From: Thalassobaculum fulvum
GTDB taxonomy: Bacteria > Pseudomonadota > Alphaproteobacteria > Thalassobaculales > Thalassobaculaceae
Length of the DNA stretch: 64,000 bases
Assembly (NCBI RefSeq): GCF_014652915.1
Contig: NZ_BMZS01000001.1
Location: 510,779-574,778, forward strand
Reading direction: 5' to 3'
The notes under the pieces are model-generated. The model worked only from the letters and a program-made list of their open reading frames with translations, made no database searches and had not been told where the DNA came from. Below are positions 1 to 8,728 of the stretch, in pieces (positions within the stretch are counted from its first letter, which is position 1; the number at the start of each line of letters is the position of its first letter). The position numbers and the translations under genes were made by a program.

Positions 1-2
1 GC

Positions 3-1649
3 TTGGCGTTTGCGTTCGCCGTCCTCGCCGCGGGTGCCGTCGGCGCCGCCGAGCAAGCGGCCCCGGCCGGCCGGGTCATGATGGTGCTGGACGCCTCCGG
101 CAGCATGTGGGGCCAGATCGACGGCGTGAACAAGATCGTGATCGCCCGCACCGTGGTCCGCGACCTGCTGAAGGACTGGGACCCGGACGTCGAACTCGGA
201 CTGATGGCCTACGGTCACCGCCGCAAGGGCGACTGCCGCGACATCGAGCTGCTGCACACGCCGTCGCGCGAGGCCCCGGGCCGGATCGCGGCGACCGTCG
301 ACAAGCTGAACCCGAAGGGCAAGACGCCGCTCTCGGAATCGGTCCGGCAGGCGGCCGAGGCGCTGCGCTACACGGAGGAACCGGCCTCGATCGTCCTGGT
401 GACCGACGGCAGGGAGACCTGCAACGTCGACCCGTGCGCCCTCGCCGCCGAGCTGGAGCGTGCCGGCGTAGACCTGACGGTGCACGTGGTCGGTTTCGAC
501 ATCCGCGAGAAGGACCGCGCCGGGATCGCCTGCATGGCCGAGAACACCGGCGGCGTCTACCGCGACGCCGCCGACGCCGCCTCGCTGAAGCAGGCGCTCG
601 GCGAGGTCGTCGAGAAGGCGGCGGCGGCCAAGCGCGACCGGCTGGTGGCGCTGATGGTCGAGGGGGCCGACCCCTGGAACAACGTCGACCTGTTCTGGCA
701 GGTGTTCGCCGCCGACGATGCCGGCCAGCCGACCGGCGCGGCGCTGATGAAGACCACGACGGCCTCGCCCTGGCTCGAGCTGCCGCCGGGGCGCTACGTC
801 GTCGAGGCCAAGGTCAGCGCGGCCAGCGCCCGCGCGCCGATCGAGATCGTCGAGGGCGAGAGCCGCAGCCACGCCATCGTCATGAACGCCGCCACCGTCG
901 ATGCCGACTACGTCATCGCCTCGGGGCAGGCGCCGGGCAAGGAGGACGTCCGGTGGCTCGCCCATCGCGGGCTGGACGACGGCACGGTGTCGCCACCGCT
1001 CGACAGCACCACCGACGAGACCGTGCGGTTCCATTTCAACGCCGGCAAGGCCCGCGTCGCGCTCGAGCAGGACTATCTGTCGGCCCACGAGGACCTGACC
1101 CTGGCGGCCGGCGAGGAGCGCAAGGTCACTGTCAACATGCGGGTCGGCGAGCTGATCCTGGAGCCGCGCCTGACCGCCGACGGGGCGGTGCTCGGCGAGG
1201 ACGTCACCTGGGTGCTGTACCCCGGTGACGAGGCGGCGGGCCGGCCGCTCAAGACCATCGTGTGGGGCGGCCCCAGGCCGTTCCGCGCCCCCGCCGGGAT
1301 GCACGCCGTCGGCTTCCGGGTCGGCCAGACCCTGCAAGGCGTCAAACCTCTCGAGTTCGTCGAGGGAGAATCGACGTCCCTGCCGTTCGTGCTCGACGCC
1401 GGCTACGCCGCGTTCACCTTCACCGGCGAGGCCTCGCCCAGCAGCTCTCTGATCGGGTTCCGGAAGCACGCGGCCGACGGCAGCAAGGTGCCGCTGGCCA
1501 CCATGGACGTCAGCGGCGCCCGCAGGCCGCTGCCGTTCGCCGCCGGCGACTACTCGATCGCCGCCACCGGCGCCAAGGGCCGGGTCGAGGTGCCGTTCAC
1601 GGTCACCGCCGGCGGAACGACCGAGGTGACCGTGGCGTACCCGGAGTAG
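3..1649 (+). CDS. VWA-domain exported protein (5' end outside window)
   Basis: The visible part begins inside a hydrophobic, Ala-rich segment that looks like a signal peptide with cleavage near 'VGAAEQ', so the true start is probably just left of the window. Residues ~20-205 form a von Willebrand factor A domain: the MIDAS motif DASGS, the downstream TP in 'GKTPLSESV' and the 'LVTDGRETC' strand are present. The remaining ~340 residues look like repeated beta-sandwich modules with no motif I recognise. A periplasmic or surface metal-dependent adhesion or scaffold role is inferred from the family. It converges with the acyl-CoA ligase on the other strand. Confidence 0.85.
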   Translation: MAFAFAVLAAGAVGAAEQAAPAGRVMMVLDASGSMWGQIDGVNKIVIARTVVRDLLKDWDPDVELGLMAYGHRRKGDCRDIELLHTPSREAPGRIAATVDKLNPKGKTPLSESVRQAAEALRYTEEPASIVLVTDGRETCNVDPCALAAELERAGVDLTVHVVGFDIREKDRAGIACMAENTGGVYRDAADAASLKQALGEVVEKAAAAKRDRLVALMVEGADPWNNVDLFWQVFAADDAGQPTGAALMKTTTASPWLELPPGRYVVEAKVSAASARAPIEIVEGESRSHAIVMNAATVDADYVIASGQAPGKEDVRWLAHRGLDDGTVSPPLDSTTDETVRFHFNAGKARVALEQDYLSAHEDLTLAAGEERKVTVNMRVGELILEPRLTADGAVLGEDVTWVLYPGDEAAGRPLKTIVWGGPRPFRAPAGMHAVGFRVGQTLQGVKPLEFVEGESTSLPFVLDAGYAAFTFTGEASPSSSLIGFRKHAADGSKVPLATMDVSGARRPLPFAAGDYSIAATGAKGRVEVPFTVTAGGTTEVTVAYPE

Positions 1650-1672
1650 CGCCGGGTCCCGGGCCGCGCCGG

Positions 1673-3223
1673 TCAGATCCGCCGCCCCGCCTCCTGCCAG
1701 TACGGGTCGCGCAGGCGGCGCTTGAAGATCTTGCCGCTGTCCTCGCGTGGCAGGCCGGTGCGGATCTCGATGCGCTTCGGCACCTTGTAGCCGGCGAGGT
1801 GCGGCAGCATCGCCCGGCGCAGGTCGTCCGGGTCCAGGGTGATGCCCGGCTGCGGCTCGACCACCGCCATCAGGGCCTCGCCGAACTCCGGATCCGGGAC
1901 ACCGAACACCGCGCAGTCGTGCACGCCCGGCAGGCCGTGCAGCACCGCCTCGATCTCGGCCGGGTAGATGTTGACGCCGCCGGAGATCACCATGTCGCGC
2001 TTGCGGTCGCACAGGTATACGTAGCCGTCCGGCGCGCGCCAGCCGATGTCGCCGCAGGTGACGAACCCGTCGCGCTCGACCGAGCGGCGCTTGTCCGGGT
2101 CGTTCTGGTAGGTGAAGTCCGGGTAGCCGTCGATCCGCGAGTAGATCTCGCCCGGCTCGCCCTCCGGCACCTCGCGGTCGTCGTCGTCCAGGAACCGCAG
2201 CTCGCAGCCGGGCGAGGCACGGCCGACGGTGCCGGGCCGGGCGATCGCCTCGGCGCTGGTGCAGTAGGTGACCGGCCCGGTCTCGGTGCCGCCGTAGAAC
2301 TCGTTGATGACCGGTCCCCACCACTCGATCATCGCGGTCTTCACGTCCGCCGGGCACGGCGCGGCGGCGTGGCAGACGTGGCGGATCGACGACACGTCGT
2401 AGCGCCGGCGGACTTCCTCGGGCAGCTTCAGCAGCCGGATCAGCATGGTCGGCACCATGAAGGCGGTGTCGATGCGGTGCTCTTCGACCAGCTTCAGGAA
2501 CGCTTCCGGCTCGAAGCGCGGCATCATCACCACCAGCTCACCGATGCGCCCGCCGTTGACGCCGTAGCTGTTCGGCGCCGAGTGGTACAGCGGCCCCGGC
2601 AGGATCATGCGCATGCCGGGCCTGAGCCCGTACACCAGGGCGCGCAGCTTGCCGGTCGCCGCCGCCTCGTACGGCGTCGGCGCCTTGCGGCGCACGCCCT
2701 TCGGATAGCCGGTAGTGCCGGAGGTGTAGATCATGCTCTGGGGTGCCGGCACGGGCGGGCCGTCATACGGCGTGCAGCCGGCCAGCCAGTCCTCGATCGC
2801 GACGGCGCCGGGAACCGCCGGCGCGGTGTCCGGCAGGCCGTAGGCCGCGCGCACCTCCGGCGGGCTCGGCACCGCGACCACCGCCGGTCCCGGCGGCACC
2901 GCGTCGCCCAGGACTGCGTCGCCCAGGGTGGCCAGCAGGTCGTCGTGCGCGAACACCGCCTTGGCGCCGCAGTCGCGCAGCACGTAGGCGATCTCCTCCG
3001 GCTTGAAGTGCCAGTTGACCGGCACCGCGTAGGCGCCCAGCAGCATGGTCCCGTAGGTCGCTTCCAGGAACGCCGGGTCGTTGCGCATCAGGATGGCGAC
3101 GCAGTCGCCCGGCCCGACCCCGAGGGCCTGCAGCCCGCCGGCGATCCGGCGGGCGCGCTCGGCCACCTCGGCCCCGGCGATGCGGCGGTCGCCGCTGACG
3201 AAATCGGCTGCGATCGTGGACAC
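1673..3223 (-). CDS. Acyl-CoA synthetase (AMP-forming ligase)
   Basis: 516 aa, the usual length for the ANL superfamily of adenylating enzymes, which activate a carboxylate with ATP and transfer it to CoA. The P-loop 'YTSGTTGYPKG' lies near residue 165. The A5 motif 'FYGGTETG', the hinge 'GDIGWRAPDGYVYLCDRK' and the C-terminal catalytic Lys in 'LPREDSGKIFKR' are all present, so it should be active. The substrate (short or medium acyl chain, or aromatic acid) cannot be told from sequence. The start is GTG at 3223, preceded by a GGGAG ribosome site. A decayed second ligase lies directly upstream. Confidence 0.9.
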   Translation of the reverse strand: MSTIAADFVSGDRRIAGAEVAERARRIAGGLQALGVGPGDCVAILMRNDPAFLEATYGTMLLGAYAVPVNWHFKPEEIAYVLRDCGAKAVFAHDDLLATLGDAVLGDAVPPGPAVVAVPSPPEVRAAYGLPDTAPAVPGAVAIEDWLAGCTPYDGPPVPAPQSMIYTSGTTGYPKGVRRKAPTPYEAAATGKLRALVYGLRPGMRMILPGPLYHSAPNSYGVNGGRIGELVVMMPRFEPEAFLKLVEEHRIDTAFMVPTMLIRLLKLPEEVRRRYDVSSIRHVCHAAAPCPADVKTAMIEWWGPVINEFYGGTETGPVTYCTSAEAIARPGTVGRASPGCELRFLDDDDREVPEGEPGEIYSRIDGYPDFTYQNDPDKRRSVERDGFVTCGDIGWRAPDGYVYLCDRKRDMVISGGVNIYPAEIEAVLHGLPGVHDCAVFGVPDPEFGEALMAVVEPQPGITLDPDDLRRAMLPHLAGYKVPKRIEIRTGLPREDSGKIFKRRLRDPYWQEAGRRI

Positions 3224-3241
3224 GGCGTTCGCTCCCTTGCG

Positions 3242-3447
3242 TCAGTCGACCGCCCGCGCCCGGTCTTCCCGGAACGGACGCCGAAGCTCGGACTGGAGGA
3301 TCTTGCTGGCCTGCGACAGCGGCAGGGCGTCCTGGAACTCGACCCTGCGCGGACGCCTGGAGCCGGCCTCGAGCAAGACGACCGCGTGCATCGCCTCGCC
3401 CCACAGCGGGTCCGGGATGCCGATGACCGCCGCCTGCTTCACTGCCG
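3242..3447 (-). pseudogene. Remnant of a second acyl-CoA ligase (C-terminal scrap)
   Basis: On the minus strand the peptide 'AAVIGIPDPLWGEAMHAVV' runs through 'EAGSRR' straight into 'PRRVEFQDALPLSQASKIL' and stops after 'REDRARAVD'. These are the two ends of the C-terminal domain of an AMP-forming ligase. The ~25 residues that normally separate them, and all ~450 upstream residues, are missing. The residue before the normally catalytic Lys of 'GKIL' reads Ser, giving 'ASKIL'. No plausible start codon or ribosome site lies at its head. It is a decayed paralog, different in sequence from the intact ligase 20 bp downstream. Confidence 0.75.
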
Positions 3448-3525
3448 CCCGCCTTCCGGCCAGGCGGCATACGCGGTGCCGGGCCAGGGTCGGCCGCATC
3501 ATCGGCGGATCCCTGCCGAGCCTTC

Positions 3526-3570
3526 GGGCAAACCGTCCCTGGGCAAGCCATTGCCGGGCATACCGTTTCC
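3526..3570. repeat. Three imperfect 15-bp tandem units
   Basis: Three consecutive 15-base units begin with GGGCA: gggcaaaccgtccct, gggcaagccattgcc, gggcataccgtttcc. They lie in non-coding DNA between the ligase remnant and the preT promoter. No function is evident. Confidence 0.5.
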
Positions 3571-3676
3571 TTCCCTGCTCGGGCCGACTTGCCGCGGCCC
3601 TTCGCGCGCCGAAATTTCGCATACTGAAATGGCGCTTCGCAAGAGAAGGCTTTGCGGGTCGCGGGCCACAATAAAT

Positions 3677-3692
3677 TTGACCAAACGATCAG
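3677..3692. promoter_or_regulatory. RutR-like operator upstream of preT
   Basis: TTGACCAAACGATCAG matches the left half (TTGACCA) of the E. coli RutR consensus TTGACCA-NN-TGGTCAA exactly and the right half at 4 of 7 bases. It lies 50 bp before the preT start. A better copy lies before the amidohydrolase at 8581, which makes a shared pyrimidine-responsive TetR-type repressor plausible. No RutR gene lies in the window. Confidence 0.5.
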
Positions 3693-3741
3693 ATTCGGTG
3701 CTGAAATAGATCCAGGCACGGTTAACGGGCAGGAGGGTCGG

Positions 3742-5082
3742 ATGCCGCAGGGACGTCTCGAGGCAGGGGTGGCGGCCGGCCGGCTGGCGCCCGAGGAGTA
3801 CGCCAGCAACTTCGCCGACCTGCACCCGCCGCTCGACGGGCACGAGGCGCGGGTGGCGGCCGACCGCTGCTACTTCTGCTACGACGCGCCGTGCGTGACG
3901 GCCTGTCCGACCGGCATCGACATCCCGCTGTTCATCCGGCAGATCGCCACCGGCAACACGCTCGGCTCGGCCAGGACGATCTTCGACCAGAACATCCTCG
4001 GCGGCATGTGCGCCCGGGTCTGTCCGACCGAGACCCTGTGCGAGCAGGCCTGCGTGCGCGAGACCGCCGAGGGCAAGCCGGTCGAGATCGGGCGGTTGCA
4101 GCGCTTCGCGACCGACGCAGCGATGGCCGCCGGCAAGCAGTTCTATGCCCGTGCCGAGCGTAGCGGGAAGCTCGTGGCGGTCGTCGGCGCCGGCCCGGCC
4201 GGCCTCGCCTGCGCGCACCGGCTGGCCATGCACGGCCATGAGGTCACGGTGTTCGACGCCCGCCCGAAGGCCGGCGGCCTCAACGAGTACGGCATCGCCG
4301 CCTACAAGACCGTCGACGGCTTCGCCCAGGCCGAGGTCGACTACGTGACCGCGATCGGCGGCATCAACATCGAATACGGCAAGGCTCTCGGGACCGACAT
4401 CGACCTGGCCGGGCTCTGTGCCAGCTACGACGCGGTGTTCCTCGGCATGGGGCTCGGCGGGGTCAACGCGCTGGGCGCCGAGGGCGACGACGCGGCCGGC
4501 GTGGCCGACGCGGTCGACTGGATCGCCGGGCTGCGCCAGGCCGCCGACCTCGCGAGCGTGCCGGTCGGCCGCCGGGTGGTGGTGATCGGCGGCGGCATGA
4601 CCGCGATCGACGCGGCGGTCCAGGCCAAGCTGCTCGGCGCCGAGGAGGTGACGATCTGCTACCGGCGCGGCCAGGAGAACATGAACGCGTCCGGCTTCGA
4701 GCAGGATCTCGCCGCCTCCAAGGGCGTGACCATCCGGCACTGGCTGCAGCCGAAGCGGGTGCTGGCCGAGGGCGGCAGGGTTACCGGCATCGAGCTCGAG
4801 TACACCGCGATGCGGGACGGCAGGCTGGCCGGCACCGGCGAGACCCTGACATTGGCCGCCGACCAGGTGTTCCGGGCGATCGGCCAGAGTTTCGTGGCCG
4901 ACCCGCTGGCCGGCGCGGTCGCGCTGGAGAAGGGGCGGATCAAGGTCGACGCCGAGGGCCGGACCTCGATGCCCAAGGTCTGGGCCGGCGGCGACTGCGT
5001 GGCCGGCGGCGACGACCTGACGGTCTCGGCGGTCGCCGCGGGGCGCGACGCCGCCGAGAGCATCCATCGTGCGTTGAGCTGA
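3742..5082 (+). CDS. preT: Dihydropyrimidine dehydrogenase subunit PreT
   Basis: 446 aa NAD(P)-dependent electron-transfer subunit that pairs with PreA to reduce uracil or thymine to the 5,6-dihydro form, the first step of reductive pyrimidine catabolism. The N-terminal GltD-like iron-sulfur domain has Cys 43, 46, 51, 55 and Cys 90, 94, 100, 104. A Rossmann FAD site 'VVGAGPAGLACAHRLA' follows near residue 145, and an NAD(P) site 'VVVIGGGMTAIDAA' near 280. The ATG at 3742 is chosen because AGGAGG lies just before it; an upstream in-frame TTG at 3652 has no ribosome site and would run through the operator. preA starts 11 bp downstream. Confidence 0.95.
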   Translation: MPQGRLEAGVAAGRLAPEEYASNFADLHPPLDGHEARVAADRCYFCYDAPCVTACPTGIDIPLFIRQIATGNTLGSARTIFDQNILGGMCARVCPTETLCEQACVRETAEGKPVEIGRLQRFATDAAMAAGKQFYARAERSGKLVAVVGAGPAGLACAHRLAMHGHEVTVFDARPKAGGLNEYGIAAYKTVDGFAQAEVDYVTAIGGINIEYGKALGTDIDLAGLCASYDAVFLGMGLGGVNALGAEGDDAAGVADAVDWIAGLRQAADLASVPVGRRVVVIGGGMTAIDAAVQAKLLGAEEVTICYRRGQENMNASGFEQDLAASKGVTIRHWLQPKRVLAEGGRVTGIELEYTAMRDGRLAGTGETLTLAADQVFRAIGQSFVADPLAGAVALEKGRIKVDAEGRTSMPKVWAGGDCVAGGDDLTVSAVAAGRDAAESIHRALS

Positions 5083-5093
5083 GGGAGACGGAC

Positions 5094-6401
5094 ATGGCCG
5101 ACATTCGCAGCGACTTCGTCGGGATCAAGTCGCCCAACCCGTTCTGGCTGGCCTCGGCGCCGCCGACCGACAAGGAGTACAACGTCGTCCGCGCCTTCAA
5201 GGCCGGCTGGGGCGGCGTGGTCTGGAAGACCCTCGGGCTCGATCCGCACATCGTCAACGTCAACGGCCCGCGCTACGGCGCGGTGTGGGGCGCCGATCGC
5301 CGGCTGCTGGGGCTCAACAACATCGAGCTGATCACCGACCGGCCGCTGCAGGTGAACCTGGACGAGATCAAGCGGGTCAAGCGCGACTGGCCGGACCGGG
5401 CCGTCGTGGTGTCGCTGATGGTGCCGTGCGAGGAGGCCTGCTGGGCCGACATCATGAAGCAGGTCGAGGACACCGGCGCCGACGGCGTCGAGCTGAACTT
5501 CGGCTGCCCGCACGGCATGTCGGAGCGCGGCATGGGCTCGGCGGTCGGCCAGGTGCCGGAGTACATCGAGATGGTCACCCGCTGGGTGAAGGCGTCGAGC
5601 CGGATGCCGGTGATCGTCAAGCTGACCCCGAACATCACCGACATCCGCTATCCGGCGCGGGCTGCCAAGCAGGGTGGGGCCGACGCGGTGTCGCTGATCA
5701 ACACCGTCAGTTCGATCACCTCGGTCGACCTCGACAGCTTCTCGCCGGAGCCGTCGATCGACGGCAAGGGCAGTCACGGCGGCTACTGCGGCCCGGCGGT
5801 CAAGCCGATCGCCCTGAACATGGTAGCCGACATCGCCCGCGACCCGGAGACAAGGGGCCTGCCGATCTCCGGCATCGGCGGCGTCACCACCTGGCGCGAC
5901 GCCGCCGAGTTCATGGCGCTCGGCGCCGGCAACGTGCAGGTCTGCACCGCCGCCATGACCTACGGGTTCAAGATCGTCGAGGAGATGATCGCCGGCCTGG
6001 AGAACTGGATGGACGAGAAGGGCCACGCCGACCTGGCCTCGTTCACCGGGCGGGCGGTGCCGAACGTCACCGACTGGCAGTTCCTGAACCTGAACTACGT
6101 CAGCAAGGCGCGGATCGACCAGGATTCCTGCATCAAGTGCGGCCGCTGCCACATCGCCTGCGAGGACACCTCGCACCAGGCGATCACCAGCACGGTCGAC
6201 GGCGTGCGCCGGTTCGAGGTAATCGAGGAGGAGTGCGTCGGCTGCAATCTGTGCGTCAACGTCTGCCCGGTCGACGGCTGCATCACCATGGTGCCGCTGG
6301 CCGCCGGCGAGGTCGACAAGCGGACCGGGCGCACGGTCAGCGCGGAGTACGCCAACTGGACCACGCACCCCAACAATCCGTCGGCCGCCGCCGCGGAGTA
6401 G
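5094..6401 (+). CDS. preA: NAD-dependent dihydropyrimidine dehydrogenase subunit PreA
   Basis: 435 aa catalytic subunit. Residues ~1-320 form an FMN-binding TIM barrel of the dihydroorotate dehydrogenase type ('GIKSPNPFWLASAPPT', 'ELNFGCPHGMSERGMG', 'GIGGVTTWRDAAEF'). The C-terminus carries two [4Fe-4S] ferredoxin motifs, 'CIKCGRCHIAC' and 'CVGCNLCVNVCP'. The loop that holds the catalytic Cys of mammalian DPD (LACGQ) reads 'SAVGQ' here, as bacterial PreA proteins also differ there. It is co-transcribed with preT after an 11-bp gap with a GGGAGA ribosome site. Confidence 0.95.
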   Translation: MADIRSDFVGIKSPNPFWLASAPPTDKEYNVVRAFKAGWGGVVWKTLGLDPHIVNVNGPRYGAVWGADRRLLGLNNIELITDRPLQVNLDEIKRVKRDWPDRAVVVSLMVPCEEACWADIMKQVEDTGADGVELNFGCPHGMSERGMGSAVGQVPEYIEMVTRWVKASSRMPVIVKLTPNITDIRYPARAAKQGGADAVSLINTVSSITSVDLDSFSPEPSIDGKGSHGGYCGPAVKPIALNMVADIARDPETRGLPISGIGGVTTWRDAAEFMALGAGNVQVCTAAMTYGFKIVEEMIAGLENWMDEKGHADLASFTGRAVPNVTDWQFLNLNYVSKARIDQDSCIKCGRCHIACEDTSHQAITSTVDGVRRFEVIEEECVGCNLCVNVCPVDGCITMVPLAAGEVDKRTGRTVSAEYANWTTHPNNPSAAAAE

Positions 6402-6410
6402 CGTCGAAGC

Positions 6411-6516
6411 GTGGGTCCCGGGTCGGGCTGCGCCCGCCCGGGATGAGGTTTTGAGGAAAGTGTCAGTGAGCCCTCATCCCGGCCGTCGCGGCAGCGCCGC
6501 GGAGAGCCGGGACCCA
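6411..6516. repeat. Dispersed palindromic repeat, copy 1
   Basis: Begins 'gtgggtcccgggtcggg' and ends 'gagagccgggaccca', with the inner pair 'cgggatgagg' and 'cctcatcccgg'. Two facing arms make a long imperfect hairpin between preA and the DMT gene, perhaps ending the preA transcript. An upstream in-frame TTG of the DMT gene (6451) falls inside this element. Confidence 0.8.
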
Positions 6517-6561
6517 TCGACGGACTCCCCGCGGCGCGAAGCCCTGCGCGGGCATGCGGCG

Positions 6562-7416
6562 ATGCTGCTGTTCGCGACCCTGATCAGCGGCTCGTTCAGC
6601 CTCGGCGGCATGGCCGCACCCTTCATCGACCCGGGGGCGCTGACCGCGGCCCGGTTCGCGATCGCCGCGCTGGTGCTGGGCGCGCTCGCGGTTGCGACCG
6701 GGGCGCTGCGCCGCCACGACCTTGCCGCTCCCTGGCGCTACCCGGTGGTCGGCGGGCTGCTGGCGGCGTACTTCGTGCTGATGTTCGAGGGGCTGCGGCT
6801 GGCCACGCCGGTCAGCATGGCGGCGGTGTTCACCATGACGCCGCTGATGACCGCCGGCCTCGCCCGGGTGATCGTCGGCCAGCGTGCGAGCGCCCCGGTG
6901 ATGGCGGCGCTGCTGCTGGCGGCGGTCGGCGCGCTGTGGGTGATCTTCCGGGCCGACCTGGACCGGCTGCTGGCCGTCGACATCGGGCCGGGCGAGGCGC
7001 TGTTCCTGGTCGGCTGCTTCTGCCACGCTCTGTTCATTCCGCTGGTGCGGCGGTTCTCGCGCGGCGAGACCGGGGTCGCCTTCACGTTCTGGACGGTGGT
7101 GGCGGCGTCGCTGATGACCGGCGTCTGGGCCGCGCCGGCGCTGGTCGGGACGGCGTGGCCGGCGCTGCCGGCGATCGTCTGGATCACGCTGTTCTACCTG
7201 GCGATCGGCACCTCGGCGGTCACCCTGTTCCTGATGCGCTACGCCGCGCTGCGGCTGCCGTCGGCCAAGGTCATGGCCTACGGCTACCTGATCCCCAGCC
7301 TGGTGGCGGTCGAGGAGGGGCTGCTCGGCCACGGCTGGATCGCCGCCCCGGTGCTGCCGGGGGTGGCGGCGACGGTGGCGGCGCTGGTCTGGCTGGTGGC
7401 GTTGAGGGACCGGTGA
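6562..7416 (+). CDS. EamA/DMT-family transporter
   Basis: 284 aa from ATG 6562, nearly all hydrophobic, with about ten membrane helices in two repeated EamA halves (conserved 'ALTAARFAIAALVLG' and 'GTSAVTLFLMRYAALRLP'). This is the drug/metabolite transporter superfamily, usually proton-coupled exporters of amino acids or metabolites; the substrate is unknown. The frame stays open upstream to TTG 6451, but those 37 codons are encoded by the dispersed repeat, so the shorter start is preferred, though its ribosome site is weak. It sits between the preTA pair and the other pyrimidine genes. Confidence 0.85.
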   Translation: MLLFATLISGSFSLGGMAAPFIDPGALTAARFAIAALVLGALAVATGALRRHDLAAPWRYPVVGGLLAAYFVLMFEGLRLATPVSMAAVFTMTPLMTAGLARVIVGQRASAPVMAALLLAAVGALWVIFRADLDRLLAVDIGPGEALFLVGCFCHALFIPLVRRFSRGETGVAFTFWTVVAASLMTGVWAAPALVGTAWPALPAIVWITLFYLAIGTSAVTLFLMRYAALRLPSAKVMAYGYLIPSLVAVEEGLLGHGWIAAPVLPGVAATVAALVWLVALRDR

Positions 7417-7442
7417 GGGTGCCGTCGATCCGCCCGTCGCTG

Positions 7443-7570
7443 CGTGGGTTCCGGCTCGGCCGCGCCGACGCGCGCCCGTCCGGAATGACGAAAGAGAGTG
7501 GAGGCGCGTCTCCCCTTCCTGCCGTCATTCCGGACAGTACCACCGCAGGCGGGACTGAGCCGGAACCCAC
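7443..7570. repeat. Dispersed palindromic repeat, copy 2 (variant)
   Basis: Outer arms 'cgtgggttccggctc' and 'gagccggaacccac', inner arms 'ccggaatgacg' and 'cgtcattccgg'. This is the 'ggttccgg / ggaatgacg' variant of the element, filling the gap between the DMT gene and the APH-like gene. Confidence 0.75.
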
Positions 7571-7603
7571 CCGGCGACGGACACGACCGGTAGGGTACCG
7601 TCG

Positions 7604-8557
7604 ATGACTGCGAATCCTCCGGCCCGCGACGAGGCCGCCCTGCGGGCCCTGGCCGTCCGGGTTCGGGCGCTGCTGGCCGACGCCTGTCCCGGCTGGACCG
7701 GCGATCTGGTGGCGGTCGGCCAGGGTTTCGAGGCGGCGGTGTTCCGCACCGACCTGCCGCCGTTCGGGACGGTCGCCGTGAAGGCCCCCTGGCGGCGGTT
7801 CCCGGGCGGCAGCTACGGCGCCGGGGTCGACTGCCGGGCGCTGCTGCGCCAGGAGCGCGCGCTGGCGGCCTGGGCGGCGGCCAACGGCCTGCCGGCCGCC
7901 GCGCCCCATGCCCTGCACGAGACCGATGCCCAGGACCTGCTGGTCTCGGCCTATGTCGAGGGCGACGAGGTTCCGCCCGACCCGGCCGGGCTCGGCGCCC
8001 TGCTGCGCCGCCTGCACGACGCCCCGCCGCCGGAACTGGCTCCGGTGGTGCACGGCCCGTCCGGCGATTTCCGGACGGCGATCGCCGCCCGCATCCTGGA
8101 GCGCCTGGACCGGGTCGAGGCCCTGATCGGCGAGTCGTTGGTCGGCGACCGGGACTGGGTCGATGCCGAGGCCCTGCGCGCGGCCCTGCCGGACGGCCGC
8201 CGCGCCCTGCTGCACATGGACTTCCGGCCGGCCAATCTACGCTGTCGCGGCGGCCGGATCCGGGCGGTGCTGGATTGGTCGAATGCCGCGCTCGCCGACC
8301 CGGCCTTCGAGCTGGCGCGCATGCACGAGGCCGGCACCCTGACCGAGGCGGTGCTGGCGGGCTACGGCGACCGCGACTGGTCGTCGCGCGTGGCGCCGGC
8401 GGCACGCGCGGCCTGCCACCTGGATGCCGCGTTGATGTTCGCGATCGTGTTCCGGATCGGCGAGCCGGACCCGGCCCGGGCCGCCGCCGCCACCGCCCGC
8501 GCCCGGGGGTTGCTGCTGGACCTGCGCGACGCCCTCGGTGAGCAAGGTTCGCCTTGA
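7604..8557 (+). CDS. APH-fold phosphotransferase family protein
   Basis: 317 aa with the protein-kinase-like fold of aminoglycoside/choline phosphotransferases. The catalytic loop 'HMDFRPANL' lies near residue 205 and the metal-binding Asp in 'VLDWSNA' near 224. A glycine-containing nucleotide loop, 'GQGFEAAVFRT', lies near 45. The family phosphorylates small hydroxyl substrates such as choline, homoserine, sugars or aminoglycosides; nothing here shows which. It lies between the preTA and amidohydrolase blocks and may be unrelated to pyrimidine breakdown. Confidence 0.8.
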   Translation: MTANPPARDEAALRALAVRVRALLADACPGWTGDLVAVGQGFEAAVFRTDLPPFGTVAVKAPWRRFPGGSYGAGVDCRALLRQERALAAWAAANGLPAAAPHALHETDAQDLLVSAYVEGDEVPPDPAGLGALLRRLHDAPPPELAPVVHGPSGDFRTAIAARILERLDRVEALIGESLVGDRDWVDAEALRAALPDGRRALLHMDFRPANLRCRGGRIRAVLDWSNAALADPAFELARMHEAGTLTEAVLAGYGDRDWSSRVAPAARAACHLDAALMFAIVFRIGEPDPARAAAATARARGLLLDLRDALGEQGSP

Positions 8558-8580
8558 CCGGCAGGGGCGCGCCGCTAAGG

Positions 8581-8596
8581 TTGTCCAATCGGTCAA
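8581..8596. promoter_or_regulatory. RutR-like operator upstream of the amidohydrolase gene
   Basis: TTGTCCAATCGGTCAA matches the RutR consensus TTGACCA-NN-TGGTCAA at 12 of 14 defined bases and is a near-perfect inverted repeat. It lies 132 bp before the amidohydrolase start, in the 171-bp gap after the APH-like gene. Together with the site at 3677 it suggests one regulator controls both pyrimidine blocks. Confidence 0.6.
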
Positions 8597-8728
8597 GTTC
8601 TGGGCGCGCCGTCGGGGAAAGCAGCCCTTCAAAGCGGCCTTGAGCGCGGACCGGGCAGGGGGATAGCGTGGCACCCGCGGGCGGACTTCGAGCCCGCGAC
8701 CACCTTTTTGGGAATCGGGAGCAGGGGA

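Noticed and set aside
3526-3570. 15-bp tandem units as a possible CRISPR or minisatellite
   Set aside because: Only three imperfect contiguous units and no spacers. No CRISPR array or cas gene is present anywhere in the window.
7604-8557. APH-like gene as an antibiotic-resistance gene
   Set aside because: Only the general kinase fold is visible; base use and context are those of a resident metabolic gene.
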